This document shows, piece after piece, positions 20,143-30,582 of a DNA stretch of 43,889 nt. Where the stretch lies: contig CANRAE010000003.1 in the NCBI GenBank assembly GCA_947628525.1, forward strand, positions 1 through 43,889, in the 5' to 3' direction. The position numbers were made by a program, and so were the translations under genes. The stretch's first letter is position 1, and each line of letters starts with the position of its first letter. Below the pieces are notes generated by a model, which did no database searches, was not told the origin of the DNA, and was given only the letters and a program-made list of their open reading frames with translations. The DNA comes from an uncultured Bacilli bacterium (GTDB lineage: Bacteria > Bacillota_I > Bacilli_A > RF39 > UBA660).

Positions 20143-21039
20143 ATGATGATCGAGGTAAAAGAATTAGCTAAAAAAACACGTGATAGCGATATTAAATTAA
20201 AACATGAATATATTAAAGCTTTAGAAGATAAACAATTTAAAGAATTAGTTAATGTTTTACAAATAGAAGAAGATTTATTAATGAAATATACTTCCCGTCT
20301 TAAAGAGGTAGCCTTTGAATTTAGTAATTGCAAAAATTGTTCTAGTTTAGAAAATTGTCCTAATAAAATAAAAGGTTTTACACTTGTAGCTAACAAAGAC
20401 AATAACAGTATTAACTTTTCTTATAAAAAATGTTCTTATGCTTTAAAAGAAGCTTATAAGAATAATATTACATTATATAATGAACCCCAAGCTATAAAAA
20501 ATGCTAGTCTTAAAAATTTATATAAAGATCCTAATAGAATTAAAATTATTAAAAAAATAAAAAGTTATATTGATAATTATTTTACAGATAAAGAAAAAGC
20601 TATTTATTTACATGGTAGTTTTGGTTCTGGTAAAACTTATTTAATTGGGGCTTTATTTAATGAATTAGCTAAAAAAAATATATCGGGTATCGTTATTCAT
20701 TTACCAGAATTTTTAAGAGGTTTAAAAGAGTCTTTTGCTAGTGATTATCGTGAACGTTTTGATATTATTAAACATATTCCTCTATTGTTAATTGATGATA
20801 TTGGGGCAGAATATTTAACTAGTTGGGCTCGTGATGAGGTATTAGAACCTTTATTACAATTTAGAATGGATAATGAATTAGCTACTTTTTTTACCTCTAA
20901 TTTTACTCTTGATGAATTAGAAAAACATTTAGCTGTAACATCTAGTAGTATTGATCGAGTTAAAGCCAAAAGAATTATTGAAAGAATAAAACAATTAAGT
21001 GATCCTTATGAGTTAGTTAGTAAAAATTATAGAGAATAG
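20143..21039 (+). CDS. dnaI: Primosomal protein DnaI (helicase loader)
   Basis: Walker A YLHGSFGSGKTYLIGAL, Walker B LLLIDDIGAEY; Cys-rich N-terminal region; start likely ATG 20143/20146 behind aggtg. Confidence 0.88.
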   Translation: MMIEVKELAKKTRDSDIKLKHEYIKALEDKQFKELVNVLQIEEDLLMKYTSRLKEVAFEFSNCKNCSSLENCPNKIKGFTLVANKDNNSINFSYKKCSYALKEAYKNNITLYNEPQAIKNASLKNLYKDPNRIKIIKKIKSYIDNYFTDKEKAIYLHGSFGSGKTYLIGALFNELAKKNISGIVIHLPEFLRGLKESFASDYRERFDIIKHIPLLLIDDIGAEYLTSWARDEVLEPLLQFRMDNELATFFTSNFTLDELEKHLAVTSSSIDRVKAKRIIERIKQLSDPYELVSKNYRE

Positions 21040-21202
21040 TATCTTAAGAGATTTTATATTATTTAAATAATTAAACAAAAATATGAATAACTATTGTAAA
21101 ATAGTGCAAAGAAGCCATAAATATTCCTTTTTTTATTGTCAAAATTACGTTATTGTTACATAATGAATATATAAAATAGAAGTGTAGTAAGGAAAAAGAA
21201 AA

Positions 21203-23050
21203 ATGAAAAAAGTAAAATATTTTAGTTCTGTATTATTAATGCTGATATTAATGGCAATAATAAGTCCTGTTAATGTAAGTGCTGGCACTACTGTGCCATT
21301 ATCAAATGATGAATTTGGTTTAAATAATTTCAAAATTGATGTGCAAGTAATAGATAAAGTTACTTATGCATATATGGAGATGTTGCTTTCTAGTGGAACT
21401 TTAAAAGAAGGCACTTCTTATTATGTTAAATTCGTTAATGGAAAAGATGATAAATTAACTGATTTGCCAAAAAATGTTACTAACGTTGGCGCTAATTCAT
21501 CTGATAATGATATAACTAAATGGAATTCCATTATTACTTTTGAAGATAAAAAAATGATTATTGTTAATGACGATTGGTATATGTTAAAGGGATATGATTA
21601 TGCATATTTTATGGCATGCAATAGTGAAAAATGTGTGGCATCAAATGAACCAATAAAAGTAGAACGCCCTAGTTTACCAGAGTTATCAAAAAGATATAAA
21701 GTATTTAACCATGAATTTGGTAGTCAGATTGGATCCGATGTATTAATAGTAAAGCCAATGTTTCCTTATGCTGGTAAAGATGGTTCCCATAAAATAAATG
21801 TAAAGATAGGAAAAATAAATGATGAAAACCTATTACATTCTATTCATAGTGGTGAAAAAAATGCTTTAGTTAATTTGATGGAATATGCCAAAAAAAATGA
21901 AGGTATAACTGTTTCAGCTAGTGATATTGATTTTTCGATGAGTGATGAGCTACTACTTGAAGGGAAAGGGGTTAAGTTTGATAGTTCAAAAATAGAAAAT
22001 GGTGCATATTACTATATTTATACAGAATATGAAAATAGTGATAATGTATATAGAGATTTAAGTGATATAACTATTGCACAAGGGAAAAATCGTAGTTTAT
22101 CTAATGAGATTAATTGGGATAAAGATCCAAGTACAGGAGAAACTAGTACTGGCTCAGATAAAAATGATGAATTTGGTTTAAATGATTTCAAAATAAAATT
22201 AAATTATAAAACGGGTGATAGTACCCTTAGCATGGTTGCTTATGGTGGTAATTTTAAAAAAGAGACAAGTTATTATGTTAAATTTGTTAACAGTAAAGAT
22301 GAAAAAATAACTGATATACCACAAAAAGCTGTCAAAGTTAATTATGATTCTGATGATATAACGCAGTGGAAAAGTATTATAGAGTTTAACAATGAAATGG
22401 TAATCGAAATTGCTCATGATTGGTATATGCTAAATGGATATGAATATGCTTATTTTATGGCTTGTAATACTGAAAAGTGTGTGATATCTAGTGAACCGAT
22501 AAAAGTAGAACATCCTAGTTTACCAGAATTATCAAAAAGGTATGAAATACATTATAAAAACACTGGTAGCGATACTAAAAATTGGGGATTATCTATTTTC
22601 CCACTATTTCCAAATAAGGGTACTAAAAATGGTTCGCATATGATAAATATAAAGATAGGAAAAATAAATGATGAAAAATTACTATATTCTATTTATAAAG
22701 GAGAAAAAAATGCATTAGCTAACTTGATGGAATATGCCCTAAAAAATGAAGGTATGAGTGTTTCTATTAATGATGATAATTATTATGATATTAAAATTGA
22801 TAAATTAAAAGTGGAAGATGGATCATATTATTACCTTTATACAGAATATGAAAATAGTGATAATTTGTACAGAGATTTAAGTGATGTAACTATTGCTTAT
22901 GGAAGATCTGGATTTTTATCAAATGATATAAAGTGGGACTATGAAAAAAATCCAAGTACTGGTGATGTTAATATATATGTTTTAATTGGAGGGTTGTTAT
23001 TAATAACTGGTTTAGGATTAGTATCTTATAAGAAACTAAAATTTAATTAA
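21203..23050 (+). CDS. Cell-wall-anchored surface protein with duplicated ectodomain and NPSTG sorting-type signal
   Basis: Signal peptide, two ~270-aa repeats each starting NDEFGLN(N/D)FKI, C-terminal KNPSTGDVNIYVLIGGLLLITGLGLVSYKKLKFN. Confidence 0.85.
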   Translation: MKKVKYFSSVLLMLILMAIISPVNVSAGTTVPLSNDEFGLNNFKIDVQVIDKVTYAYMEMLLSSGTLKEGTSYYVKFVNGKDDKLTDLPKNVTNVGANSSDNDITKWNSIITFEDKKMIIVNDDWYMLKGYDYAYFMACNSEKCVASNEPIKVERPSLPELSKRYKVFNHEFGSQIGSDVLIVKPMFPYAGKDGSHKINVKIGKINDENLLHSIHSGEKNALVNLMEYAKKNEGITVSASDIDFSMSDELLLEGKGVKFDSSKIENGAYYYIYTEYENSDNVYRDLSDITIAQGKNRSLSNEINWDKDPSTGETSTGSDKNDEFGLNDFKIKLNYKTGDSTLSMVAYGGNFKKETSYYVKFVNSKDEKITDIPQKAVKVNYDSDDITQWKSIIEFNNEMVIEIAHDWYMLNGYEYAYFMACNTEKCVISSEPIKVEHPSLPELSKRYEIHYKNTGSDTKNWGLSIFPLFPNKGTKNGSHMINIKIGKINDEKLLYSIYKGEKNALANLMEYALKNEGMSVSINDDNYYDIKIDKLKVEDGSYYYLYTEYENSDNLYRDLSDVTIAYGRSGFLSNDIKWDYEKNPSTGDVNIYVLIGGLLLITGLGLVSYKKLKFN

Positions 23051-23062
23051 TATTTATAGATT

Positions 23063-23101
23063 TAGACTGTTGACAAGAAAAAATTTGACAACAGTCTTTT
23101 A
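23063..23101 (+). terminator. Intrinsic terminator
   Basis: AGACTGTTG...CAACAGTCT followed by TTT. Confidence 0.7.
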
Positions 23102-23172
23102 ATATATTGGTCCTAAAATAAAAAAGGCAAATAAGTAAAGATTTTACCTGCTTGTCTTTATCTAAAAATCTA

Positions 23173-23781
23173 TTAATCGGCTTTTCTTGTCAAAATAGTA
23201 TTAGTTAATTGTTGTATTTGATGATTACGATTTAATTTTTTAATTTTGGCATAAGAATATTCATCAATATTATTTAAATTAATTTCTTGATCTTCATTTT
23301 TAACACCGCAAAATAATGTTTGATCTGAATTTTTTTCTATTTTTTCTTTCATCTTTAAATAGATAGCATATTTTTTAATTTCTTTAATTTCATCGTTAGC
23401 AATTTTAAATCTATGGCCATTAATAACGGCATCTATTGCTAAAATACTACCTGCAATTCCCGAAATTAATTGTATTTTATCTGATTTATTCGTTAATATA
23501 GCAATAGGTGTTAATAAAACCATAATAATTTCGCCAACTAGGAATGATGATGCCCATCTTCTTTTTTCTTTGGCTGTTATTAAAGCGTTACTATTATTTC
23601 TTTCTGTTGCTTGTTTAAGTAATTGTTGATATAGTTCTTCTTTTTTTTCTTCACTAAAAGGTATAGTGCTAGTATGACCATCAAGATAAGTAACAGTAAT
23701 ATTATCATGATTATTTTCCGTAAATTTTTTAATTAATGAGCTTGGTGTTGCTCCTTCATATCCATAATTCATATGTATCAC
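23173..23781 (-). CDS. Hypothetical protein with two probable TM segments
   Basis: ORF with SD (aaggagtg) on minus strand; hydrophobic WASSFLVGEIIMVLLTPIAIL and LISGIAGSILAIDAVI. Confidence 0.7.
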   Translation of the reverse strand: MIHMNYGYEGATPSSLIKKFTENNHDNITVTYLDGHTSTIPFSEEKKEELYQQLLKQATERNNSNALITAKEKRRWASSFLVGEIIMVLLTPIAILTNKSDKIQLISGIAGSILAIDAVINGHRFKIANDEIKEIKKYAIYLKMKEKIEKNSDQTLFCGVKNEDQEINLNNIDEYSYAKIKKLNRNHQIQQLTNTILTRKAD

Positions 23782-23845
23782 TCCTTGTAAGTAGCAAATA
23801 TAATAACAAAAATGCTATGAATAGTCAATATTTTTTAAATAATCA

Positions 23846-23874
23846 TTGACAAACTAAAATAATTCGCATATAAT
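23846..23874 (+). promoter_or_regulatory. Consensus sigmaA promoter of infC operon
   Basis: TTGACA (23846-23851), 17-bp spacer, TATAAT (23869-23874). Confidence 0.9.
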
Positions 23875-23879
23875 CTATA

Positions 23880-24012
23880 ACGTAAAAAAGGAAAAGGAAA
23901 GCGATGTACCTACATCCACCTGATTAGCGAATAGCAATAGGTAAAGAGCCGAATAAAAAATAATAATATTTTTTGTGATGGTTAGTAGGTATATTTACCT
24001 ACTTTTTTATAT
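23880..24012 (+). ncRNA. infC-rpmI-rplT leader, probable L20-type attenuator with intrinsic terminator
   Basis: AGTAGGTA-tatt-TACCTACT-TTTTTT terminator just before infC; upstream gtacctac can pair with gtaggta as an antiterminator. Confidence 0.7.
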
Positions 24013-24030
24013 TTAATGGAGGTGTTTTAT

Positions 24031-24555
24031 ATAGCAAACACAAAAAATAAGCAACTTATCAATGATGAAATTAAAGTTAGTCAAGTTTTAGTGATCGGTC
24101 CTAACGGGGAACAAGTAGGGGTTAAACCTATTGGGGATGCCTTAACCTTAGCTAATTATGCGGGGTTAGATTTAGTCCTTATTAATCCTAATGGTAATCC
24201 GCCAGTATGTAAGGTTATGGATTATAATAAGTATAAGTATGAAAAAGCTAAGAAAGAAAAAGAAGCTTTAAAACGTCAAAGACAATCTTTATCCGAATTA
24301 AAAGAATTTAGACTTTCACCAACCATTGATGTAGGTGATTTTGAAACAAAATTACGTAATGTTCGCAAGTATATTGAAAAAGGTGATAAAGTTAGAATGG
24401 TAATTCGTTTTAAAGGACGTCAGATGGCTCATACTGAGTTAGGTAGTGAAGTATTATTAAGATTTGCTAGTAAGCTTAGCGATGTTGCTGAAATTAGTGA
24501 ACAGCCAAAATTAGATGGTAGAAGTATGACAATGCTATTAATTCAGAAAAAATAA
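24031..24555 (+). CDS. infC: Translation initiation factor IF-3
   Basis: ANTKNKQLINDEIKVSQVLVIGPNGEQVG..; GGAGG at 24018-24022 is 8 nt before ATA at 24031; ORF start 24016 overlaps the SD. Confidence 0.95.
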   Translation: MANTKNKQLINDEIKVSQVLVIGPNGEQVGVKPIGDALTLANYAGLDLVLINPNGNPPVCKVMDYNKYKYEKAKKEKEALKRQRQSLSELKEFRLSPTIDVGDFETKLRNVRKYIEKGDKVRMVIRFKGRQMAHTELGSEVLLRFASKLSDVAEISEQPKLDGRSMTMLLIQKK

Positions 24556-24569
24556 AGGAGGAAAATAAT

Positions 24570-24758
24570 ATGCCAAAATTAAAAACGCATAAAGGAACTA
24601 AAAAGGTTTTAAATGTAAGAAAAAGTGGAACTATAACAATTGGAAGACCAGGAAGTAGACATAATACTGGTAAGAAAAATAGTGCTGTAAACAGAAAAAA
24701 TAGGAAAGGATCAGCTTTATCAAAAGCTGATTACAATAGATTAAAAGAAATAATCTAG
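24570..24758 (+). CDS. rpmI: Ribosomal protein L35
   Basis: MPKLKTHKGTKKV; position in infC-rpmI-rplT. Confidence 0.97.
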   Translation: MPKLKTHKGTKKVLNVRKSGTITIGRPGSRHNTGKKNSAVNRKNRKGSALSKADYNRLKEII

Positions 24759-24779
24759 TTATAAAAGGAGGATAAAAAA

Positions 24780-25337
24780 ATGACAAGAGTAAAAAATGGT
24801 GTAGTTACTAAAAATCGCCATAAAAAAGTGCTAAAAGAAGCAAAAGGTTATTTTGGTAGCAAACACAGATTATATAAAACAGCCAAAGAACAATTAATGC
24901 ATTCAGGACAATATGCATTCCGTGATCGTAGACAAAAGAAAAGAGATTTTCGTCGCTTATGGATCGTAAGAATTAATGCTGCATGTCGTGAAAATGAAAT
25001 TAGTTATTCTAGATTTATTGAAGGATTAAATAAAGCAGGAGTAGAAGTAAATAGAAAAATGTTATCAGAAATTGCTATTAATGATCCAAAAGCATTCAGT
25101 GAGCTTGTAAAAGTTGCTCGTGATGGAAAAATAGGAAAAATAACTAAAAATGTAACTGTTAAAAAAGAGGCAGTTAAAGAAGTAAAAAAAGAAGAAAAGA
25201 AAGAAGAAAAAGTAACAAAGGCAACTACTGATTTATCAAAATTAACTGTTGCTGAATTAAAAAAGATGGCTCAAGATAAAAAAATAGAAGGAGCTAGTAC
25301 AATGAAAAAAGCTGAATTATTAGAGGCTTTAAAATAA
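24780..25337 (+). CDS. rplT: Ribosomal protein L20 with C-terminal SAP/Rho_N-like extension
   Basis: [38 protein letters not shown]; extension ends [31 protein letters not shown]. Confidence 0.97.
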   Translation: MTRVKNGVVTKNRHKKVLKEAKGYFGSKHRLYKTAKEQLMHSGQYAFRDRRQKKRDFRRLWIVRINAACRENEISYSRFIEGLNKAGVEVNRKMLSEIAINDPKAFSELVKVARDGKIGKITKNVTVKKEAVKEVKKEEKKEEKVTKATTDLSKLTVAELKKMAQDKKIEGASTMKKAELLEALK

Positions 25338-25426
25338 AAAAAATCATATTAATGAATTGATTTACCTAGTGCCTTATGGTGGTAAATTTTAGAAATTAAT
25401 AAGTGTATAACGAAAGGGAAAAAATT

Positions 25427-26377
25427 ATGACAGTTATTTCAATGAATTATTTATTAGAAGCTGGTGTTCATTTTGGACATCAAAAAAGAAGATGGAATCC
25501 TAAGATGGGAGAATATATCTTCACATCTCGTGATGATATCTATATTATCGATTTACAAAAAACAGTAAAGAAAATCGAAGAAGCATATGAAGCAATGAAA
25601 GAAATTGCTGAAAAAGAAGGAAAAGTATTATTTGTTGGTACTAAAAAGCAAGCCCAAGAAGCTGCTGAAGAGTGTGCTAATAGAACTAATATGTATTTTG
25701 TTAATGAAAGATGGTTAGGTGGAACACTAACTAACTTTAAAACCATTAGATCAAGAGTAAAAAGATTAGAAGAAATTGAAAAAATGGAACAAGATGGAAC
25801 ATTTAATTTATTACCTAAAAAAGAAGTAATTAAAATTAAAAAAGAATATGATAAATTAAATAGAAATTTACGTGGAATAAGAGCAATGACTAAATTACCA
25901 GATGCTTTGGTAATAGTTGATCCAAGAAAAGAAGAAAACGCTATTAAAGAAGCACGTATTTTACATATTCCGGTATTTGGTGTTGTAGATACTAACTGTG
26001 ATCCTGATATGGTTGATTATGTTATTCCTGGTAATGATGATGCCGTAAGAAGTGTTAAAGTAATGTTAGGTGCTCTAACTAATGCGATTGCCGAAGTTAA
26101 CGGTAATGAAATTATTGATTATATTACTGAGGATGAAAAAAACAAAGAACCTAAAAAGGACAAGAAAAAAGATTTAGAAGAAACATCTAATGAAGAAGAA
26201 GTAGAAAAAGATAGTGAAAAACCAGTTAAAGTTGACGATGTTATTGAAGAAATTGTTAAACCTACTAAGGATTTAGATGCTATGAATTTAACAGAATTAA
26301 AAGAAATGGCTAAAATCAAAGGAATTAAAGGATATTCCAAAATGAAAAAAGATGAACTTATTGAAGTTCTAAAATAG
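25427..26377 (+). CDS. rpsB: Ribosomal protein S2 with C-terminal SAP/Rho_N-like extension
   Basis: [27 protein letters not shown]; start ATG 25427 behind aaaggga, not GTG 25403; C-terminal [29 protein letters not shown]. Confidence 0.97.
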   Translation: MTVISMNYLLEAGVHFGHQKRRWNPKMGEYIFTSRDDIYIIDLQKTVKKIEEAYEAMKEIAEKEGKVLFVGTKKQAQEAAEECANRTNMYFVNERWLGGTLTNFKTIRSRVKRLEEIEKMEQDGTFNLLPKKEVIKIKKEYDKLNRNLRGIRAMTKLPDALVIVDPRKEENAIKEARILHIPVFGVVDTNCDPDMVDYVIPGNDDAVRSVKVMLGALTNAIAEVNGNEIIDYITEDEKNKEPKKDKKKDLEETSNEEEVEKDSEKPVKVDDVIEEIVKPTKDLDAMNLTELKEMAKIKGIKGYSKMKKDELIEVLK

Positions 26378-26394
26378 AATAGAAGGAGAATATT

Positions 26395-27273
26395 ATGTTT
26401 AGTGCAAGTGATATAAAATCTTTAAGAGAAAGAACAGGAGCAGGAATGCTTGACTGTAAAAAAGCCTTAGAAGAAGCACAAGGTAATATGGATAAAGCTA
26501 TTGATTGGTTACGTGAAAAAGGAATTTCGAAAGCTGCTAAAAAAGAATCACGTATTGCGGCAGAAGGATTAAGTGAAATTATTATTCAAGGTAATAAAGC
26601 AGTTATTTTGGAAGTAAATAGTGAAACTGATTTTGTTGCTAAAAACGATGAATTTAAAAAGTTTGTTAGTACTATTGGGCAAGCTATTGTTGAAAGTGAT
26701 GCTAAAAGTATGGAAGATGCTTTGAGTTTATCTACTAGTGAAGGTATTATTAGTGATTATTTGGTTAATATGATTGCTAAAATAGGTGAAAAAATAAGTT
26801 TTAGAAGATTTGCTTTAGTTACTAAGAATGATGATGAAGTATTTGGTAGTTATTCACATATGGGTGGTAAAATTAGTGTTCTTACAGTTTTAAAAGGTAC
26901 TACTAGTGATGTAGCTAAAGATGTAAGTATGCATGTTGCGGCAATGCGTCCTTTATATCTAAAAAGAGAAGAAGTTCCAGAAGATGTACTTGAACATGAA
27001 AAAGGAATTATTAAAGAACAGGCTATTAATGAAGGAAAACCAGCTGATATTGCTGAAAAAATGGTTAATGGTAGAATTAATAAATTCTTTAAAGAAATTT
27101 GTTTAGTTGAGCAACCTTTTGTTAAAGATCCAGATATATCTGTTGGTGAATATGTAAAAAATAATGGTGGCGAACTTATTTCCATGACTCGTTATGAAGT
27201 AGGAGAAGGAATCGAAAAAAGAAAAGATGATTTTGCGAGTGAAGTAATGAACCAAGTAAACGGAACTAATTAA
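26395..27273 (+). CDS. tsf: Elongation factor Ts
   Basis: [37 protein letters not shown]. Confidence 0.98.
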   Translation: MFSASDIKSLRERTGAGMLDCKKALEEAQGNMDKAIDWLREKGISKAAKKESRIAAEGLSEIIIQGNKAVILEVNSETDFVAKNDEFKKFVSTIGQAIVESDAKSMEDALSLSTSEGIISDYLVNMIAKIGEKISFRRFALVTKNDDEVFGSYSHMGGKISVLTVLKGTTSDVAKDVSMHVAAMRPLYLKREEVPEDVLEHEKGIIKEQAINEGKPADIAEKMVNGRINKFFKEICLVEQPFVKDPDISVGEYVKNNGGELISMTRYEVGEGIEKRKDDFASEVMNQVNGTN

Positions 27274-27298
27274 GAGATGAAAAATCTCTTTTTTTTAT
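27273..27298 (+). terminator. Intrinsic terminator after tsf
   Basis: AGAGATgaaaaATCTCT followed by TTTTTTT. Confidence 0.8.
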
Positions 27299-27370
27299 TA
27301 TCTTTGTTGTAAAAAGTAATTTTTTGTGTTATCCTAATAGTGTATTAAGATAAACTAAGGAGTTGATATT

Positions 27371-28555
27371 ATGAAAAAGAATTGGGTTAAAGTAATTCTA
27401 GTGATTGTAGTTTGTTTCTTATCTATTATAAAGGTTGATGCTGTAAGTGGTGATTTTTCGGTTAAAATGCCACCATCTCCTTATATCGATGGCCAAACAA
27501 AAGTTGTTATTACTGGGGTTGAAAACTATAAGCTTTATAGCCAATTTATAAAAATTGATGATAATAAATATAATGCAATATATAATGCTGTAAATAATTA
27601 TAACCAGTTATATAAAGAATATGAGACATACTATAAGAACGCACCTAACCAAGAGGATTATGAAGCAGGTGAGACTGATAAAAGTTATGAAGAAGCAGTT
27701 AGGGAATATACCGCTAAATTAAATGAATATAAAAAGAATGTTGGCGACGCTCTTCAAAAAGTATATGATGAACTTCCAGATTTTAATGAAGAAAATTGGA
27801 GTGAGATGAAAGACGATATTATTACTTTCCCAAAAGATTTTAAAGAAGATGATCGTGCGGTTCTTTATGTTAAACTTGATAATAAAGATACCGAAAAAGT
27901 TTCATATGGTTTTTCAGTAATTACTAACAAAGGTGGTAGTGGTAGTACTTCTGATACACCAACGGAAGATGAGCTATCTATATGGGATCAATTAGTTTCT
28001 GGAATTATCAATAATAAAACTATTTCTGAAACCTATAAAAAAGGTGAATATACTGTAACTTTTGATAATGATATTCGTACAATTTTAAAAATTAAAATTG
28101 TTAAAGATAGTGATGGTACAACTTATCAATTATCTTTAAATTATGATAATGGTATTGTAACTTATCAAACACCAACTACTGAGCCAGAACGTTATGAATT
28201 AGTTCACAAAAATATTATTAATGTTGTCTTAGAGGAAATTGCTGAAATATATGGATATAATTCTAAGGAATTTATTAATTGGATTATGACCCATAAAGAT
28301 TTGACTATGGCTAATAATGGTATCGAATATAAAGCAGAAACTAAGGACGTTGAAAATACAAAAGTAACATTCATTAATGATTTAAAAGTTGATATTATTA
28401 ATGGTATTAAGGGATTTACCAATGGTACTAGTGAGGATGATGAAAAAAATCCTAGTACTAGCGATTTATCAATGTATGCTGTGTTTGGAGCATTAATAGT
28501 AGTTGTAAGTATGGGAGTAATTTCATATCGCCGATTAAGTAATAATGCTGAATAA
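27371..28555 (+). CDS. Surface protein with C-terminal NPSTS-type sorting-like signal
   Basis: Signal peptide; KNPSTSDLSMYAVFGALIVVVSMGVISYRRLSNNAE. Confidence 0.8.
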   Translation: MKKNWVKVILVIVVCFLSIIKVDAVSGDFSVKMPPSPYIDGQTKVVITGVENYKLYSQFIKIDDNKYNAIYNAVNNYNQLYKEYETYYKNAPNQEDYEAGETDKSYEEAVREYTAKLNEYKKNVGDALQKVYDELPDFNEENWSEMKDDIITFPKDFKEDDRAVLYVKLDNKDTEKVSYGFSVITNKGGSGSTSDTPTEDELSIWDQLVSGIINNKTISETYKKGEYTVTFDNDIRTILKIKIVKDSDGTTYQLSLNYDNGIVTYQTPTTEPERYELVHKNIINVVLEEIAEIYGYNSKEFINWIMTHKDLTMANNGIEYKAETKDVENTKVTFINDLKVDIINGIKGFTNGTSEDDEKNPSTSDLSMYAVFGALIVVVSMGVISYRRLSNNAE

Positions 28556-28557
28556 TA

Positions 28558-28582
28558 AAAGCTTCTTATGAAGCTTTTTTTT
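28558..28582 (+). terminator. Intrinsic terminator
   Basis: AAAGCTTC ttat GAAGCTTT TTTT. Confidence 0.8.
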
Positions 28583-28679
28583 GTCAAATCATGATTAAAA
28601 CTTTGTCAATAGCAAGAGTATATCATTGCTTTATTAATTAAGTTATTTTATACTTGTTATAGGTTTAAATAATAGGTGG

Positions 28680-29336
28680 ATGGATATGAGTAACAAGGAA
28701 GTTATGAAATTAAAATATTTATCTTTTATTTTATTAATTATAGGACTATTTTTAATATCTTATGGTGTTTATCACTTAGATGATAAAGATACGAATCAAA
28801 TAAATCCCAACCTTGAAAGTAATGATTTTAATAACAACGAAGAGTTTAGAGATTATTTATGGATAATTAATAGTCGATATTATTTATATTTGTATAGTGA
28901 TAATACATTTAGTTTATATTTAAATGATAGTAATCATAATGATAATTATTCATTAGGTACTTATGAAGTATATAGTGGTAATGATGCAATTACATATATT
29001 AGTGAAGATTTAAGTACATATGGTGTTACTAGGGAAATGTTATTACAAAATATTGATGACTATCGCAAACAAACAAATGATCCTGATATATTAAAACATT
29101 TTTATGCTTTAAGCCTAAATCATCAATATGTGTTAATTGATGGTGAAAAATCTTTTTGGAAGCCAACTCCTTATTATGGATATTATTTTAATAATTATAA
29201 TTCAACTTTTGTGAATATGAATAATAATGATTTTAATAATTTTGTACGTTTGGAAAAACTTTATGATGAAAAGTTTTTACCAGAGCATTTTGTAGAATCA
29301 TTCCCTTTAAAGCAAGTTCATTATAGTTATGATTGA
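28680..29336 (+). CDS. Hypothetical membrane-anchored protein
   Basis: N-terminal TM LKYLSFILLIIGLFLISYGVY; start may be ATG 28686. Confidence 0.65.
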   Translation: MDMSNKEVMKLKYLSFILLIIGLFLISYGVYHLDDKDTNQINPNLESNDFNNNEEFRDYLWIINSRYYLYLYSDNTFSLYLNDSNHNDNYSLGTYEVYSGNDAITYISEDLSTYGVTREMLLQNIDDYRKQTNDPDILKHFYALSLNHQYVLIDGEKSFWKPTPYYGYYFNNYNSTFVNMNNNDFNNFVRLEKLYDEKFLPEHFVESFPLKQVHYSYD

Positions 29337-29392
29337 TCGTAGTATAAAAGTTATTAAATTTATGTTATAATAAAAAAATAGGAAGTGATCAC

Positions 29393-30523
29393 ATGAAGAT
29401 TTTACGTCATATTGATAAATGGTTACTATTATGGACCGTTGTTCTTTTTGTCATTGGGTTAGTAATGGTTTTTTCAGCATCTAATGTGGCGGCTTTTATG
29501 CGTTATTCATCAAGTCCTTATCGTTTTGTTATAAGACAAGCTGTTTTTTTATTAGTAGGGTTAATACTAGCTTTAATTGCTATTAGATTTTCAACTAGTT
29601 TTTATGGCTTTATTTCTTGGCCAGGTCTTTTAGCAATAACCGTTATTTTAGCAGCAGTTTTGCTTTATGGTAAAATTGCTAATGGAGCTTCTTCTTGGAT
29701 TAGAATAGGTATATTTACTTTTCAACCAAGTGAATTTGTTAAAATTATTATGATTGTCTGGATGGCTAGTTTTTATGATATAAATAGACATCGCTTAAAT
29801 AGTTATAAAGTTAGTCTATTTCCCTTAGTATTATGTGCTGTTATTGTTGGTTTAATATTATTACAACCAGATATGGGAACAGCTATTATCTTTTTAGGTA
29901 TAGTTGGATTTATTTTTTTATTAGTACCAATTGACTTTAAAATTAAAGTAAAAACCGTTTTAATTGTTTTAGCAATAGCTTTAATAGGAGCCATTATTAT
30001 AATAGCTAGTGGTAATACTTTGCTTTTTAAACATCAAATCAATCGTTTTAATTTTACTAATCCATGTAGCGAAGAAAATTTTTATGATCAAGGTAATCAA
30101 GTTTGTAATGGTTATATTGCCATGAATAATGGAGGATTATTTGGTAAAGGCTTAGGTAATAGTACTCAAAAATATCTGTATTTACCAGACTCACATACTG
30201 ATTTTATTTTCCCAATCATTATTGAAGAATTAGGACTAGTTTTTGGTTGCTTTATATTACTGATTTATTTTTTAGTATTAACGAGAATTATTGTTATTGG
30301 TAATAGTAGTCATAATAAGCGAAATGCTATTATGTGTTATGGTATAGCTTTTTATCTTTTCTTGCATATTATTATTAATTTAATGGGAGTAACAGGTTTA
30401 ATTCCTATGACAGGTGTTCCTTTACCATTCCTTAGTTATGGGGGAAGTTTTACTATTTGTTTAGTGGTTGCTCTTACTATTGTGCAACGAGTGGCTATTG
30501 AAAATAAGTTAAAAAAAGGATAA
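29393..30523 (+). CDS. FtsW/RodA/SpoVE family glycosyltransferase
   Basis: LLQPDMGTAIIFLGI, FQPSEFVKI, GVTGLIPMTGVPLPFLSYGGS. Confidence 0.95.
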   Translation: MKILRHIDKWLLLWTVVLFVIGLVMVFSASNVAAFMRYSSSPYRFVIRQAVFLLVGLILALIAIRFSTSFYGFISWPGLLAITVILAAVLLYGKIANGASSWIRIGIFTFQPSEFVKIIMIVWMASFYDINRHRLNSYKVSLFPLVLCAVIVGLILLQPDMGTAIIFLGIVGFIFLLVPIDFKIKVKTVLIVLAIALIGAIIIIASGNTLLFKHQINRFNFTNPCSEENFYDQGNQVCNGYIAMNNGGLFGKGLGNSTQKYLYLPDSHTDFIFPIIIEELGLVFGCFILLIYFLVLTRIIVIGNSSHNKRNAIMCYGIAFYLFLHIIINLMGVTGLIPMTGVPLPFLSYGGSFTICLVVALTIVQRVAIENKLKKG

Positions 30524-30582
30524 TTTTATAAGGAAAAAGGATATAAAAAAAGAATAATCTTCTTAGAGGAGGTTATTTTTTT

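Noticed and set aside
26119-26340. Ser-rich minus ORF opposite rpsB extension
   Set aside because: Antisense of a Lys/Glu-rich linker gives Ser/Phe-rich peptide; artefact.
26850-27185. Minus ORF (111 aa) opposite tsf
   Set aside because: Antisense to a strongly supported housekeeping gene.
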